Shown piece after piece: positions 8,055-16,669 of a stretch of DNA of 64,000 nt. Where the stretch lies: contig CAWGLR010000003.1 in the NCBI GenBank assembly GCA_963823565.1, positions 124,001 to 188,000 of the forward strand. Reading direction: 5' to 3'. Both the position numbers and the translations under genes were made by a program. The notes beneath the pieces were generated by a model. That model did no database searches. It saw nothing but the letters and a program-made list of their open reading frames with translations, and was not told the DNA's origin. The first letter of the stretch is position 1. Every line of letters starts with the position of its first letter. This DNA comes from RHKX01 sp963823565 (lineage in GTDB: Bacteria > Actinomycetota > Thermoleophilia > Solirubrobacterales > 70-9).

Positions 8055-8789
8055 GTGGCCGATCCCGCCCCCGAGCCCGCGCTGCGGGCGAGTTCGCTGA
8101 GCCTGGCCTACGGCGAGCGCTGGGCGCTGCGCGACGTCGACGCCGAGCTCGCGGCCGGCGAGACGCTCGCGGTCCTCGGCCCGAACGGGGCGGGGAAGTC
8201 GACCCTGCTGCGGATCGTCGCGACGCTGCTGCGCCCGACCGTGGGAAGCGTCTCGGTGCTCGGAAGCGAGCTGCCGCGCGAGGCCTGGCGCCTGCGCGGC
8301 CGGATCGGCTACCTGGGGCACCAATCGCTGCTCTACCGGGACCTGACCGCGGCGGAGAACCTGCGCTTCCACGCCCGCCTCTTCGGCCTGCCCGGCGAGG
8401 GCGCCGAGCGGATCGCCGAGCTGCTCGAGCGCGTCGGGCTCGCCCATCGCGCCTCGACCCGCGTCGCCGAGATGTCGGCTGGGATGGTGCAGCGGCTCGC
8501 CGCCTGCCGCGCCGTCCTGCACGACCCCGAGCTGCTCGTCCTCGACGAGCCGCTGGCGAACCTCGACCCCGCCGGGGCGGGGACGATCGCGCCGCTGATC
8601 GGCCACGGGGCGGCCGACGAGCGGGGACGCACGCGGGTACTCGTCACCCACGACGTCGCCGCGGCGCTCGCCGGCGCCGACCGCGTCCTCGCGCTCGGCC
8701 GCGACGGTGGAGTCGCCTTCTTCCGTCCCGCCGCCGAGGTCGATCCCGACCTCGCCCGCAGCGTCTACTCCGACGCGGCGGTGGCGTGA
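8055..8789 (+). CDS. ccmA: Heme exporter ATP-binding protein CcmA
   Basis: ATPase of the CcmABC complex of system I cytochrome c maturation, which drives release of heme-loaded CcmE. 244 residues with Walker A GPNGAGKST (42-50), Walker B LLVLDEPLANLD and a switch His in LVTHD. The ABC signature is unusual: EMSAGMVQR in place of the LSxGQ form. The GTG start is fixed by the conserved N-terminus and by the -10 element just upstream. Identity rests on the following ccmB, ccmC and ccmD-like genes. The stop overlaps the ccmB start (TGATG). Confidence 0.9.
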   Translation: MADPAPEPALRASSLSLAYGERWALRDVDAELAAGETLAVLGPNGAGKSTLLRIVATLLRPTVGSVSVLGSELPREAWRLRGRIGYLGHQSLLYRDLTAAENLRFHARLFGLPGEGAERIAELLERVGLAHRASTRVAEMSAGMVQRLAACRAVLHDPELLVLDEPLANLDPAGAGTIAPLIGHGAADERGRTRVLVTHDVAAALAGADRVLALGRDGGVAFFRPAAEVDPDLARSVYSDAAVA

Positions 8790-9478
8790 TGGGCGAGCGC
8801 CCCTCGACCGCGAGCGCGGTCGCGACGATCCTCGGCAAGGACCTCCGGGTCGAGCTGCGCACCCTCCAGTCGATCCCGGCGATGGTCCTGTTCGCGACGA
8901 CGATCTACGTCGTCTTCCGCTTCGGGCTCTCGCGGACCGAGCTCGAGGGCGGGCTGGCGGCGGGGGTCCTGCTGGTGACGGTGCTCTTCGCGGCGCTGCT
9001 GGCGATCAACCGGATCTTCGTCCCCGAGCGCGAGCAGGGCGGCTTCGAGGCGGTCCGGCTCGCGCCGGTCGACGCCACCGCGCTGTTCTTCGCCAAGATC
9101 GCGGCGCTGCTCGTCTACCTCGTCGCGCTCGAGGTCGTGGCGATCCCGATCTTCTGGCTCTTCTTCCTCGACGACGCGAGCGGCCTCGTGCCGATGCTGC
9201 CGGTCCTGCTGCTCCTCGACCTGGCGCTGGCGACCCTCGGAGCGCTGATCTCGCCGATCGCGACGAACTCGACCGCGCGCGACCTGATCGGCCCGCTGAT
9301 CCTGCTGCCGCTGCTGCTCCCGCCGATGATCGCGGCGAGCGCCGCGGGCGAGCGGCTGCTCGCCGCGGGCGGTCCCGACTACGAGAAATACGGGACCTGG
9401 CTGAGCATCCTCGGCTTGTACGATTCGATCTTCCTGCTGATCGGCTGGGCCGTGTTCGACTTCCTCCTCGAGGACTGA
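8789..9478 (+). CDS. ccmB: Heme exporter membrane protein CcmB
   Basis: Membrane partner of CcmA in the CcmABC complex. 229 residues with six hydrophobic spans. The family motif around PEREQGGFEAVRLAPVD follows the second span and acts as the cytoplasmic coupling loop. The ATG overlaps the ccmA stop by one base, so the two are translated together. Confidence 0.9.
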   Translation: MGERPSTASAVATILGKDLRVELRTLQSIPAMVLFATTIYVVFRFGLSRTELEGGLAAGVLLVTVLFAALLAINRIFVPEREQGGFEAVRLAPVDATALFFAKIAALLVYLVALEVVAIPIFWLFFLDDASGLVPMLPVLLLLDLALATLGALISPIATNSTARDLIGPLILLPLLLPPMIAASAAGERLLAAGGPDYEKYGTWLSILGLYDSIFLLIGWAVFDFLLED

Positions 9479-9502
9479 CGCGGCGGCCATCGGAACCCGT
9501 AG

Positions 9503-10255
9503 ATGAAGGCCAACCGCCTGCGGACACTCGCGCTCCTGACGGCCCTCCTGATCGGGGCGGGCTTCGCGCTTGTCTTCTTCTACGCGCCCAATGAGGCCGA
9601 CCAGGGCTTCATCCAGAAGATCTTCTACCTCCACGTGCCGCTCGCGATCGTCGCGCTCGGGGGCTTCGTGATCGGCGGCATCCACGCGATCCGCCACCTC
9701 CGCACCGGCGACCCGGTGCACGACGCCCGCTCCTACGTCTCGATCCACGCCTCGGTGATCTTCGGCGTCGCCGTCCTCGTCACCGGCTCGATCTGGGCGA
9801 AGGCCTCGTGGGGGAAGTGGTGGGTCTGGGACGAGCCAACGCTGGTCAGCTTCCTGATCGTCTTCCTGCTCTACGCGACCTACTACCCGCTGCGCTACGC
9901 GATCCCCGACCGTGAGCGCCAGGGCCGTTACGCCTCCGTCTTCGCGATCACCGCGGGCGCGTTCGTGCCGCTCAACTTCGCCGCGGTCCGCGCCGCCGAG
10001 TCGCTCGTCCACCCGCGCACCTTCGCGACGGCCGAGGGCGGCATGCCGGGTGAGATGTGGCTCACCTTCGCCGTCTGCTTCGCCGGCATCGCCACGCTCT
10101 GGGCGACGCTCGTTTCCTTCGAGCTGACCGCCAAGCGCACCTCGGCGCAGCTCTCCCGCCTGCGCCGCGCGATCGAGGGCACCGAGCCCGCGGCCGGCGT
10201 CGGCGCGCGCATCGCCCCCGGAGCCGCGGGCGTCCCCGCAAGAGGACCGAGCTGA
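9503..10255 (+). CDS. ccmC: Heme-handling membrane protein CcmC
   Basis: Presents heme for attachment to CcmE in cytochrome c maturation. 250 residues with six spans and the tryptophan-rich heme-binding motif WGKWWVWD (103-110). Conserved histidines flank it at HVPL and IHAS. A Pro/Ala-rich C-terminal tail extends beyond the last span. No ccmE, ccmF, ccmG or ccmH gene is recognisable in this window, although the TlpA-like lipoprotein at 21.6 kb could serve as a thiol oxidoreductase. The stop overlaps the next gene's ATG. Confidence 0.9.
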   Translation: MKANRLRTLALLTALLIGAGFALVFFYAPNEADQGFIQKIFYLHVPLAIVALGGFVIGGIHAIRHLRTGDPVHDARSYVSIHASVIFGVAVLVTGSIWAKASWGKWWVWDEPTLVSFLIVFLLYATYYPLRYAIPDRERQGRYASVFAITAGAFVPLNFAAVRAAESLVHPRTFATAEGGMPGEMWLTFAVCFAGIATLWATLVSFELTAKRTSAQLSRLRRAIEGTEPAAGVGARIAPGAAGVPARGPS

Positions 10256-10503
10256 TGCCGGCGCTGCCGCTCGACGAGGCGGGCAAGTACGTCGCCGGCG
10301 CCTACGTCGTCTTCGTCCTGCTGCTCGTCGTCTACATCGGGATCATGGCGGCGAAGCTGTCGCGGATCTCGCGCGAGCTCGATGAGATCGCCGAAGCCGC
10401 GGAGGAGAAGCGAGCAGCGAGCAGCGAGCAGCGAGCAGCGAACGGCCCGACGCCCGCCGGGAAGCCCGAGGCCGCGGTCGCTCCGGGGGGCGATGGATCG
10501 TGA
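10255..10503 (+). CDS. CcmD-like small membrane protein
   Basis: 82 residues: one membrane span (YVAGAYVVFVLLLVVYIGIM), then a charged helix and a disordered tail rich in Ala, Ser, Glu and Gly. Position after ccmC and the single-span topology fit CcmD, which helps release CcmE from CcmABC; sequence identity alone is not diagnostic. The tail is encoded by a 7-bp tandem repeat (10410-10443). The end overlaps the GTG of hemA, so the tail length and frame affect translational coupling to hemA. Confidence 0.65.
   Translation: MPALPLDEAGKYVAGAYVVFVLLLVVYIGIMAAKLSRISRELDEIAEAAEEKRAASSEQRAANGPTPAGKPEAAVAPGGDGS
10410..10443 (+). repeat. Four copies of a 7-bp tandem repeat
   Basis: Unit GCGAGCA is present in four perfect copies plus a partial fifth. 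It lies inside the ccmD-like gene, 57 nt before the hemA start. Because the unit is not a multiple of three, gain or loss of one copy would shift the reading frame. Confidence 0.85.
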
Positions 10504-11840
10504 GCGACCTCTTCGCCCTGGGCATCTCCCACCACACCGCGCCGCTCGAGCTGCGCGAGCGGCTCGCGCTCACCGAGGGACGGGCTGCGGGCGTGCTCAG
10601 CGATCTCCGCTCCTCCGAGCGGATCAGCGAGGCGGCGGCGATCTCCACCTGCAACCGCACCGAGCTCTACCTCGTAGTCTCCGATCCCGTCGAGGCCGAG
10701 AACGCCGCGCTCGGCGCGCTCTCGCGCCAGGCAGGGATCCGGCCGACCGAGCTGATCGAGAGCCTCTACTCCTACCGCGGCGCCGACGCTGCCCGGCACC
10801 TCTTCCGCGTCGCCGCCGGCCTCGACTCGATGATCGTCGGCGAGGCCGAGATCCAGGGCCAGGTCAAGCGCGCCTACGAGCTGGCGCTCGTCGAGGGCGC
10901 GACCGGCGCCGTCCTCAACCGGCTCTTCCGCGGCGCCCTGACGGCCGGCAAGCGAGTCCGCAGCGAGACCAGGATCGGCGAGGGCGGGATCAGCGTCCCC
11001 TCCGCCGCGGTCGAGCTGGCGACGCGCACGCTCGGCGACCTCTCCGACCGCCGCGTGTTGCTGATCGGCGCCGGCGAGACCGCCCAGCTCACCGCCAAGG
11101 CGCTCGCCGCCAAGGGCGTCGAGGCGGTCTTCGTCGCCAACCGCCGGTACGACCGCGCCATCGGCCTCGCCCAGCGCTTCGGCGGCGAGGCCGTCCGCTT
11201 CGACGACCTGCCGAGCGAGCTCGAGCGGGCCGACATCGTCGTCTCCTCGACCAACTCGCCGCACCACATCGTCGAGCGCGAGGAGCTCGAGCTCGTCGCC
11301 GCCGCGCGGGGGCGCCGGCCGCTGCTGATGATCGACCTCGCGGTTCCGCGCGACATCGAGCCCTCCTGCGGCGAGGTCGATGGCGTCGTGATCCGCGACG
11401 TCGACGACGTGCAGACGATCGCCGAGCGCAACGCCAGCGGACGTGAGGCTGAGGCGCGCCGCGCCGAGCAGCTCGTCGGCACCGAGCTCGCCCGCTTCGA
11501 GTCCTGGCTCGGCTCCCTCGAGGTGCTGCCGACCGTTTCCTCGCTGCGCTCGCGCGCCGACGAGATCGTCCGCCGCGTCCTCGCCGAGAACGAGGGTCGC
11601 TTCGAGTCGCTGAGCGAGGCCGACCGGGCCCGGGTCGAGGCGATGGCCCGCGCCGTCGCGAGCCGCATCCTCCACGAGCCGACCCTGCGCCTGAAGCGCG
11701 CCGGCGAGGACGAGGACGCCTACAAGCAGGTTGCGGCCCTGCGCGACCTCTTCGGGCTCGACTCGGCGACCGAGCCGGAGGGGCCCGGGGCCGAGGTCAC
11801 CCCGATCCGCGCCCGCCGCAAGGGCGAGCGCGGCAGCTGA
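10500..11840 (+). CDS. hemA: Glutamyl-tRNA reductase
   Basis: First committed enzyme of C5-pathway tetrapyrrole synthesis: reduces glutamyl-tRNA to glutamate-1-semialdehyde with NADPH. 446 residues. The catalytic Cys is in STCNRTE (Cys51), followed by the SMIVGEAEIQGQVK signature and the Rossmann motif GAGETAQL. A C-terminal dimerisation helix ends in a basic tail. The GTG start overlaps the stop of the ccmD-like gene (GTGA). hemC follows after 5 nt. Confidence 0.95.
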   Translation: MSDLFALGISHHTAPLELRERLALTEGRAAGVLSDLRSSERISEAAAISTCNRTELYLVVSDPVEAENAALGALSRQAGIRPTELIESLYSYRGADAARHLFRVAAGLDSMIVGEAEIQGQVKRAYELALVEGATGAVLNRLFRGALTAGKRVRSETRIGEGGISVPSAAVELATRTLGDLSDRRVLLIGAGETAQLTAKALAAKGVEAVFVANRRYDRAIGLAQRFGGEAVRFDDLPSELERADIVVSSTNSPHHIVEREELELVAAARGRRPLLMIDLAVPRDIEPSCGEVDGVVIRDVDDVQTIAERNASGREAEARRAEQLVGTELARFESWLGSLEVLPTVSSLRSRADEIVRRVLAENEGRFESLSEADRARVEAMARAVASRILHEPTLRLKRAGEDEDAYKQVAALRDLFGLDSATEPEGPGAEVTPIRARRKGERGS

Positions 11841-11845
11841 CTCCG

Positions 11846-12745
11846 TTGCGGATCGGCACGCGCGGCAGCGCGCTGGCGCTGACCCAGTCGCGAGCGGTCG
11901 CCGGGGAGCTGCCCGGTGATCCGGAGCTGGTCCCGATCCGGACGTCGGGAGACGAGGGAGCACCGGCGGCGGCCGGTGCAGGCGACAAGTCACGGTTCAC
12001 CCGCGAGATCGAGCGGGCGCTCCTCGACGGCGAGGTCGACCTCGCCGTCCACAGCGCCAAGGACGTCCCCGGCGAGCTGCCGGAGGGATTGATGCTGATC
12101 GGCGTGCCCGGGCGCGAGGACCCCGCCGACGCCTGGGTCGGCGCCGCCGGCTCGCTCGCCGAGGTGCCGGAGGGCGCCCGGGTCGGGACGTCGAGCCTGC
12201 GGCGGCGCTCGCAGCTCCTCGCCCTGCGCCCCGACCTCGAGATCGTCGAGCTCCGCGGCAACGTCGATACGCGTCTGCGCCGCCTCGCCGAGGGCGAGCT
12301 GGACGGGATCGTCCTTGCGGCGGCGGGCCTCGCCCGCCTCGGCCGCGCCGGCGAGATCTCCTTCCGCTTCGGGCTCGAGGAGCTGACGCCGGCGCCGGGT
12401 CAGGGATCCCTGGCGCTCGAGGGGAGGGAGGGCGACGCGGCCGCTGCCGAGGCCGCGGCCGCGATCACCGCCCGCGAGGCGCTGATCGAGCTGACCGCGG
12501 AGCGGGCGGCGGTCGCCGGGCTCGACGCGAGCTGCAACACGCCGGTCGGAGTCTGCGCCCGCCACCGCGAGGGCGCGCTGCGAGTCCTCGGCTACGCCGG
12601 GCTTCCCGACGGCAGCGAGCACGTCGCCGAAGCGGTCGAGGGCGATCCGACCCAGCCCGTCGCCCTCGGCGAGGCGCTGGTCGAGCGGATGACCGAGGCC
12701 GGCGCACTCGACCTGCTGGCACGGGCGGAGGAGTGGACGGCGTGA
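11846..12745 (+). CDS. hemC: Hydroxymethylbilane synthase (porphobilinogen deaminase)
   Basis: Condenses four porphobilinogens to hydroxymethylbilane. 299 residues with RIGTRGSALALTQ, HSAKDVP, SLRRRSQL and GNVDTRL. The dipyrromethane cofactor Cys lies in LDASCNTPVG near residue 230. The start is TTG; no ATG or GTG lies between the hemA stop and the conserved MRIGTRGS, so it is well supported. The stop overlaps the GTG of the next gene. Confidence 0.95.
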   Translation: MRIGTRGSALALTQSRAVAGELPGDPELVPIRTSGDEGAPAAAGAGDKSRFTREIERALLDGEVDLAVHSAKDVPGELPEGLMLIGVPGREDPADAWVGAAGSLAEVPEGARVGTSSLRRRSQLLALRPDLEIVELRGNVDTRLRRLAEGELDGIVLAAAGLARLGRAGEISFRFGLEELTPAPGQGSLALEGREGDAAAAEAAAAITAREALIELTAERAAVAGLDASCNTPVGVCARHREGALRVLGYAGLPDGSEHVAEAVEGDPTQPVALGEALVERMTEAGALDLLARAEEWTA

Positions 12746-14330
12746 CAGAGCGTGAGCGAAGGCCCGACCGCGAGCGCGCGCCGCGACCGAGGGCCCGGCC
12801 GGGCGCGCGTCCCGGCGTCGCCTACCTCGTCGGCGCCGGGCCCGGCGACCGCGGGCTGATGACCGCTCGCTCGCTCGAGCTGATCGCCACCGCCGACGCG
12901 ATCCTCTACGACCGGCTGATCCCGGCCGGCGCCCTCGACGGCGCCCGCGCCGGACGCCGAGCTGATCTACGTCGGCAAGGCACCCGGCAAGGTCGCGATG
13001 GAGCAGGAGGAGACCGAGCGGGACGATGGCCGAGATCGCGCTGTCGGGGCGCTCGGTCGTCCGGCTCAAGGGCGGCGATCCGTTCGTCTTCGGCCGCGGC
13101 GGCGAGGAGGCCGAGACGCTCGCCGCCGCGGGCGTTCCCTTCGAGGTCGTGCCCGGCGTCACCGCCGGGATCGCCGCTCCCGCCTACGCGGGGATCCCGG
13201 TCACCCATCGCGACGACGCCTCGGCGGTCGCGTTCGTCACCGGCCACGAGGACCCCGAGAAGCCGGAGTCGGCGATCGACTGGCCGGCGCTGGCCGCGTT
13301 CCCGGGGACGCTCGTCCTCTACATGGGCGTGAAGAACCTGCCGCGGATCTCCGAGCGGCTGATCGCCGCCGGCCGCGACCCCGACGAGCCCGCCGCCGCG
13401 GTCATGCGCGGCACGCACCCCGACCAGCGCGCCGTCGTCGCGACGACGGCGATCGCTTCCCGGCCGCCGTCGCCGAGGCCGGGCTCGGCGCGCCGTCGAT
13501 CCTGCTGTTCGGCCCGGTCGCCGCGCGACGCGAGCGGATCGCCTGGCTCGAGCGCCGGCCCCTCCACGGCCGCCGGGTCGTCGTCACCCGCGCCCGCGCC
13601 CAGGCCAGCGGGCTCGCCGGGACGCTGCGCGGGCTCGGCGCCGAGGTCGTCGAGATGCCGGCGATCCGGATCGAGCCGAGGATCGACTCGCCGCGAGGTC
13701 GCGGCGATGATCGAGGGGCTGCATGCCTACGCGCTCGTCTGCCTGACCAGCCCCAACGGCGTCGACGCTGCTGTTCGCCGCGATGGCCGAGCGCGGCCTC
13801 GACGCCCGCGCGCTCGCCAACGCGACCGTCGCCGCGATCGGCCCGGGGACGGCGCGCGCGCTGCGCGCGCAACGGGCTGATCCCCGACATCGTCCCGCCG
13901 CGCTCGATCGCCGAGTCGCTGGTCGAGTCGCTGCGCGAGGTCGACGTCGCCGGGCGCCCGGTCGCTCGATCGCGCGCGCCGCCGAGGCGCGCGACGTGCT
14001 GCCGGAGGCGCTGCGCGAGCGCGAGGCGCGGGTCGACGTCGTGCCGCTGTACGAGACGGTGCGCGAGCCGGCCGGCGAGGAGGCGATCGAGCTGGCCGCG
14101 CGGCGCCGACTATCTGACGTTCACCTCCTCCTCGACCGCCCGCTACTTCGCCGAGTCCGTCGGGCCGGAGTTCGAGTCGCGCCGCGCGGGTCGTCTCGAT
14201 CGGCCCGGTGACGAGCGAGACGCTGCGCGAGCTCGGACTCGGCGTCGACGTCGAGGCCGAGCGGCACGACCCCGACGGGCTGCTCGAGGCGCTCGTCGCC
14301 GATGCGACTGGCCTGCGCGATCTTGATCTA
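12742..14330 (+). pseudogene. Frameshifted CobA-HemD fusion (uroporphyrinogen-III C-methyltransferase / synthase)
   Basis: The N-terminal half is a SAM-dependent methyltransferase (VAYLVGAGPGDRGLMTARSL, VVRLKGGDPFVFGRGGEE, VPGVTAGIAAPAYAGIPVTH). The C-terminal half is uroporphyrinogen-III synthase (GRRVVVTRARAQ, YLTFTSSSTARYF, VVSIGPVTSETLRELG). No single frame is open. Conserved sequence jumps frame near 12949, 13021, 13447, 13693, 13769, 13869, 13965, 14106 and 14184, mostly as one extra G or C, while the protein between jumps stays well conserved. That favours sequence or assembly error over real decay. If intact, it would make precorrin-2/siroheme precursor and uroporphyrinogen III, completing the hemA-hemC pathway step. 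The GTG start overlaps the hemC stop. Confidence 0.8.
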
Positions 14331-14344
14331 GAGTCGCCGCGGAC

Positions 14345-15155
14345 ATGGGGCTGCCAATCACGTTCACCACCGACTACGGCGCTCGCCGACGACTTCGCCG
14401 GGGTCTGCCGCGCGGTGATCGCCAAGATCGCGCCGGGCGTCGAGGTCATCGACATCACCCACGGCATCGGCCGCCACGACGTCCGCGAGGCGGCGGCGGT
14501 TCTCTGCGAGACCGTCCCCTACAGCCCGGTCGCGGTGCACCTGGTGGTCGTCGATCCCGGGGTCGGCGGCCACCGTCGGGCGGTCGCGGTGCGCAGCGAG
14601 AGCGGCCACCTTTTCGTCGGCCCGGACAACGGGGCGCTACCGCCGGCGATCGATGCCGCGGGCGGCGCCGTCGAGGCGGTCGACGCGAGCCGCTCGCCGT
14701 TCCGGCTCGAGCGGGCGTCCGCGACGTTCCACGGCCGCGACCTCTTCGCCCCCGTCGCGGCCCACCTCGCCAAGGGCTCCGAGCTGAGCGAGGCCGGCGA
14801 GGAGATCGACCCGACGAGCCTCGAGCGCAAGCCCGTCTCACGGCCGCGGATCGAGCAGCACCGGGTCTTCGCTAGCGCCGACCGCATCGACGGCTTCGGG
14901 AACGTCTCGCTCGACCTGACCGCCGAGCAGCTCCACGGCCATCCGCTCGCCGGCGCGTTCCGGGTCTCGATCGGCTCACGCTCGCGCCGCCGCACGGCCG
15001 TGCGCGCGACGACGTTCGAGCAGGTTGCCGACGGCACCTTCCTCTTCTACGAGGACTCGACCGGGCACATGGCGGTCGCCGTCAACCGCGGCGACGCGAG
15101 CGAGGTTCTCGACGTCCGGGTCGGCGACGAGGTCGAGCTCGAGCCCTCGCCTTAG
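14345..15155 (+). pseudogene. SAM hydrolase / SAM-dependent halogenase family (DUF62), one frameshift
   Basis: Family members cleave S-adenosylmethionine with water (or chloride/fluoride) to adenosine and methionine. The ATG at 14345 starts MGLPITFTTDYG. One extra base near 14383 then shifts the frame, after which LADDFAGVCRAVIAKIAP, DPGVGGHRR, GPDNGALPP and FHGRDLFAPVAAHL continue to the stop. With the extra G removed the protein is about 270 residues, normal for the family. The error type matches those in the preceding cobA/hemD gene, so it may be functional in the cell. TAGAGT lies 10 nt before the start. Nothing indicates halogenase rather than the common hydrolase activity. Confidence 0.75.
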
Positions 15156-15168
15156 CGCGTAAGCCCTC

Positions 15169-15906
15169 TCAGGGGGTGCGGCGGCGCAGCGTCAGCGCTC
15201 CCAGCCACAGCGACGCGAGGGTCACGGCGACGACCACGATCACGTCGCGCGTGAACTCGCCGCCGAGGTCGGCGGGCGAGGTGACGCGGGCGAGCGCGTC
15301 GTAGGCGTAGGTGAGCGGCACGACGTAGGAGAGGTCCTCGAGCGCCGGCGCCATCTCGTCCCGGGGAACGAAGAGGCCGCAGAGCAGGAGCTGGGGCAGG
15401 ACCAGTGCCGGCATGAACTGGACCGCCTGGAACTCGGTCTGGGCGAACGCGCTGGCGAGCAGGCCGATCGCCATGCCCAGGATCGCGTTGCCGATCGCCA
15501 GCAGGCCGACGAGGACGGCGCCGTGCTCGGAGTCGAGGCCGAGGAACGCGAATCCGGTGAGGCAGATGATCATCGCCTGCACGGTCGCGAGCACCCCGAA
15601 GCCGATCCCGTAGCCGACCAGAAGGTCGGCCTTGCCGATCGGCAGCGTCATCAGCCGCTCGAGGGTGCCGGTCGTCCGCTCGCGCAGCATCGCGATCGAG
15701 GTGACGAGGAACATGCCGATGAACGGCAGCAGCCCGCACATCGGCGCCGCGATCGTCTGGAAGGTCTCCTGGCGGCCGTCGAAGACGAAGTAGAGAAGCG
15801 TCAGAAGGGCGGCGGGGACGACCATGAGCAGGGCGATCGTCCGCGGGTCGTGCCGGACCTGGCGCAGCAGCCGCGCCGCGGTCCCCCCGGTCGCCCGGGC
15901 GCTCAC
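15169..15906 (-). CDS. ABC-2 type transporter permease
   Basis: 245-residue membrane subunit with six hydrophobic spans and the family features ERTTGTLERLMTLP after the second span and LPQLLLCGLFVPRDEM near the fifth. It pairs with the ATPase encoded just upstream, overlapping it by 3 nt (GTGA), so the two form one exporter. Substrate unknown; relatives export drugs, lipids or polysaccharide. It converges with the SAM hydrolase gene at 13 nt. Confidence 0.88.
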   Translation of the reverse strand: MSARATGGTAARLLRQVRHDPRTIALLMVVPAALLTLLYFVFDGRQETFQTIAAPMCGLLPFIGMFLVTSIAMLRERTTGTLERLMTLPIGKADLLVGYGIGFGVLATVQAMIICLTGFAFLGLDSEHGAVLVGLLAIGNAILGMAIGLLASAFAQTEFQAVQFMPALVLPQLLLCGLFVPRDEMAPALEDLSYVVPLTYAYDALARVTSPADLGGEFTRDVIVVVAVTLASLWLGALTLRRRTP

Positions 15907-16619
15907 GCCGCCTCCCGCATCCGGATCAGGGCGAGGAACGCCTTGCTGAGGTTCTCCTCGCCGGTCTCGCTCCGGAGCTCGGCGGGGGTGGCGTCGCGGA
16001 GGATCGCGCCCTCGTGCATCAGCAGCAGGCGGTCGCACTCGGCCGCTTCGTCCATCACGTGGCTCGAGACCAGCAACGTCGTGCCACCCTCGGCCAGCCG
16101 CCTGAAGGTCGTCCAGAGCTCGGCGCGCAGAACCGGATCGAGACCGACCGTCGGCTCGTCGAGGACGAGCAGCTCCGGCTCGTTGAGGAACGCGGTGGCG
16201 AGCGAGACCCGCGAGAGCTGGCCTCCCGAGAGCGATCGCGTCATCCGCGATTCGAGCCCGTCGAGGCCGGTGAGGCCGACGACCTGCGCGACCCGGTCCT
16301 CGCCTACCCTGAGCAGCCGGGCGAAGTAGTTGAGGTTCTCCCGCACCGTGAGGTCGCCGTAGACCGACGGCGCCTGGGTCACGTAGGCGACCCGCGTGCG
16401 GAGAGCCGCCGAGCCCGCAGGAGCGCCGAGCACCTCGACGCCGCCGCCGGCGACGACCTGCACGCCGACGATCGCTCGCATCATGGTCGTCTTCCCGCAG
16501 CCGCTGGGGCCGATCAGCCCGGTCACCTGCGCCGGTTCGACGCTCAGTTCGAGTTCATCGAGGACCCGTCTGCCGCCACGATCGACGCTGAGCTCGCTGA
16601 CCTCGATCGCTGCGCTCAT
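15903..16619 (-). CDS. ABC transporter ATP-binding protein
   Basis: Nucleotide-binding subunit with Walker A GPSGCGKTT, signature SLSGGQLSRVSLA, Walker B LLVLDEPTVGLD and switch His in LVSSHVMDE. Of two ATGs six bases apart, the inner one (16619) is preferred because TATCCT lies 9 nt upstream of it. First gene of the exporter operon. It is divergent from birA across about 50 bp that hold a perfect palindrome. Confidence 0.88.
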   Translation of the reverse strand: MSAAIEVSELSVDRGGRRVLDELELSVEPAQVTGLIGPSGCGKTTMMRAIVGVQVVAGGGVEVLGAPAGSAALRTRVAYVTQAPSVYGDLTVRENLNYFARLLRVGEDRVAQVVGLTGLDGLESRMTRSLSGGQLSRVSLATAFLNEPELLVLDEPTVGLDPVLRAELWTTFRRLAEGGTTLLVSSHVMDEAAECDRLLLMHEGAILRDATPAELRSETGEENLSKAFLALIRMREAA

Positions 16620-16651
16620 CCTCATCCGAGGATATGGCCGTTGCCGACCCG

Positions 16652-16665
16652 TGAGGTTAACCTCA
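16652..16665. promoter_or_regulatory. Perfect 14-bp palindrome in the divergent ABC/birA promoter
   Basis: TGAGGTTAACCTCA is fully self-complementary and contains a TAACCT -10 hexamer on each strand. The plus copy ends 6 nt before the birA ATG. A protein bound here would block birA transcription and probably that of the ABC exporter too. The cognate regulator is unknown. Confidence 0.6.
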
Positions 16666-16669
16666 ACCG

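Noticed and set aside
14345..15155. A fluorinase or chlorinase
   Set aside because: Nothing in the readable sequence separates it from the far more common SAM hydrolases of the family.
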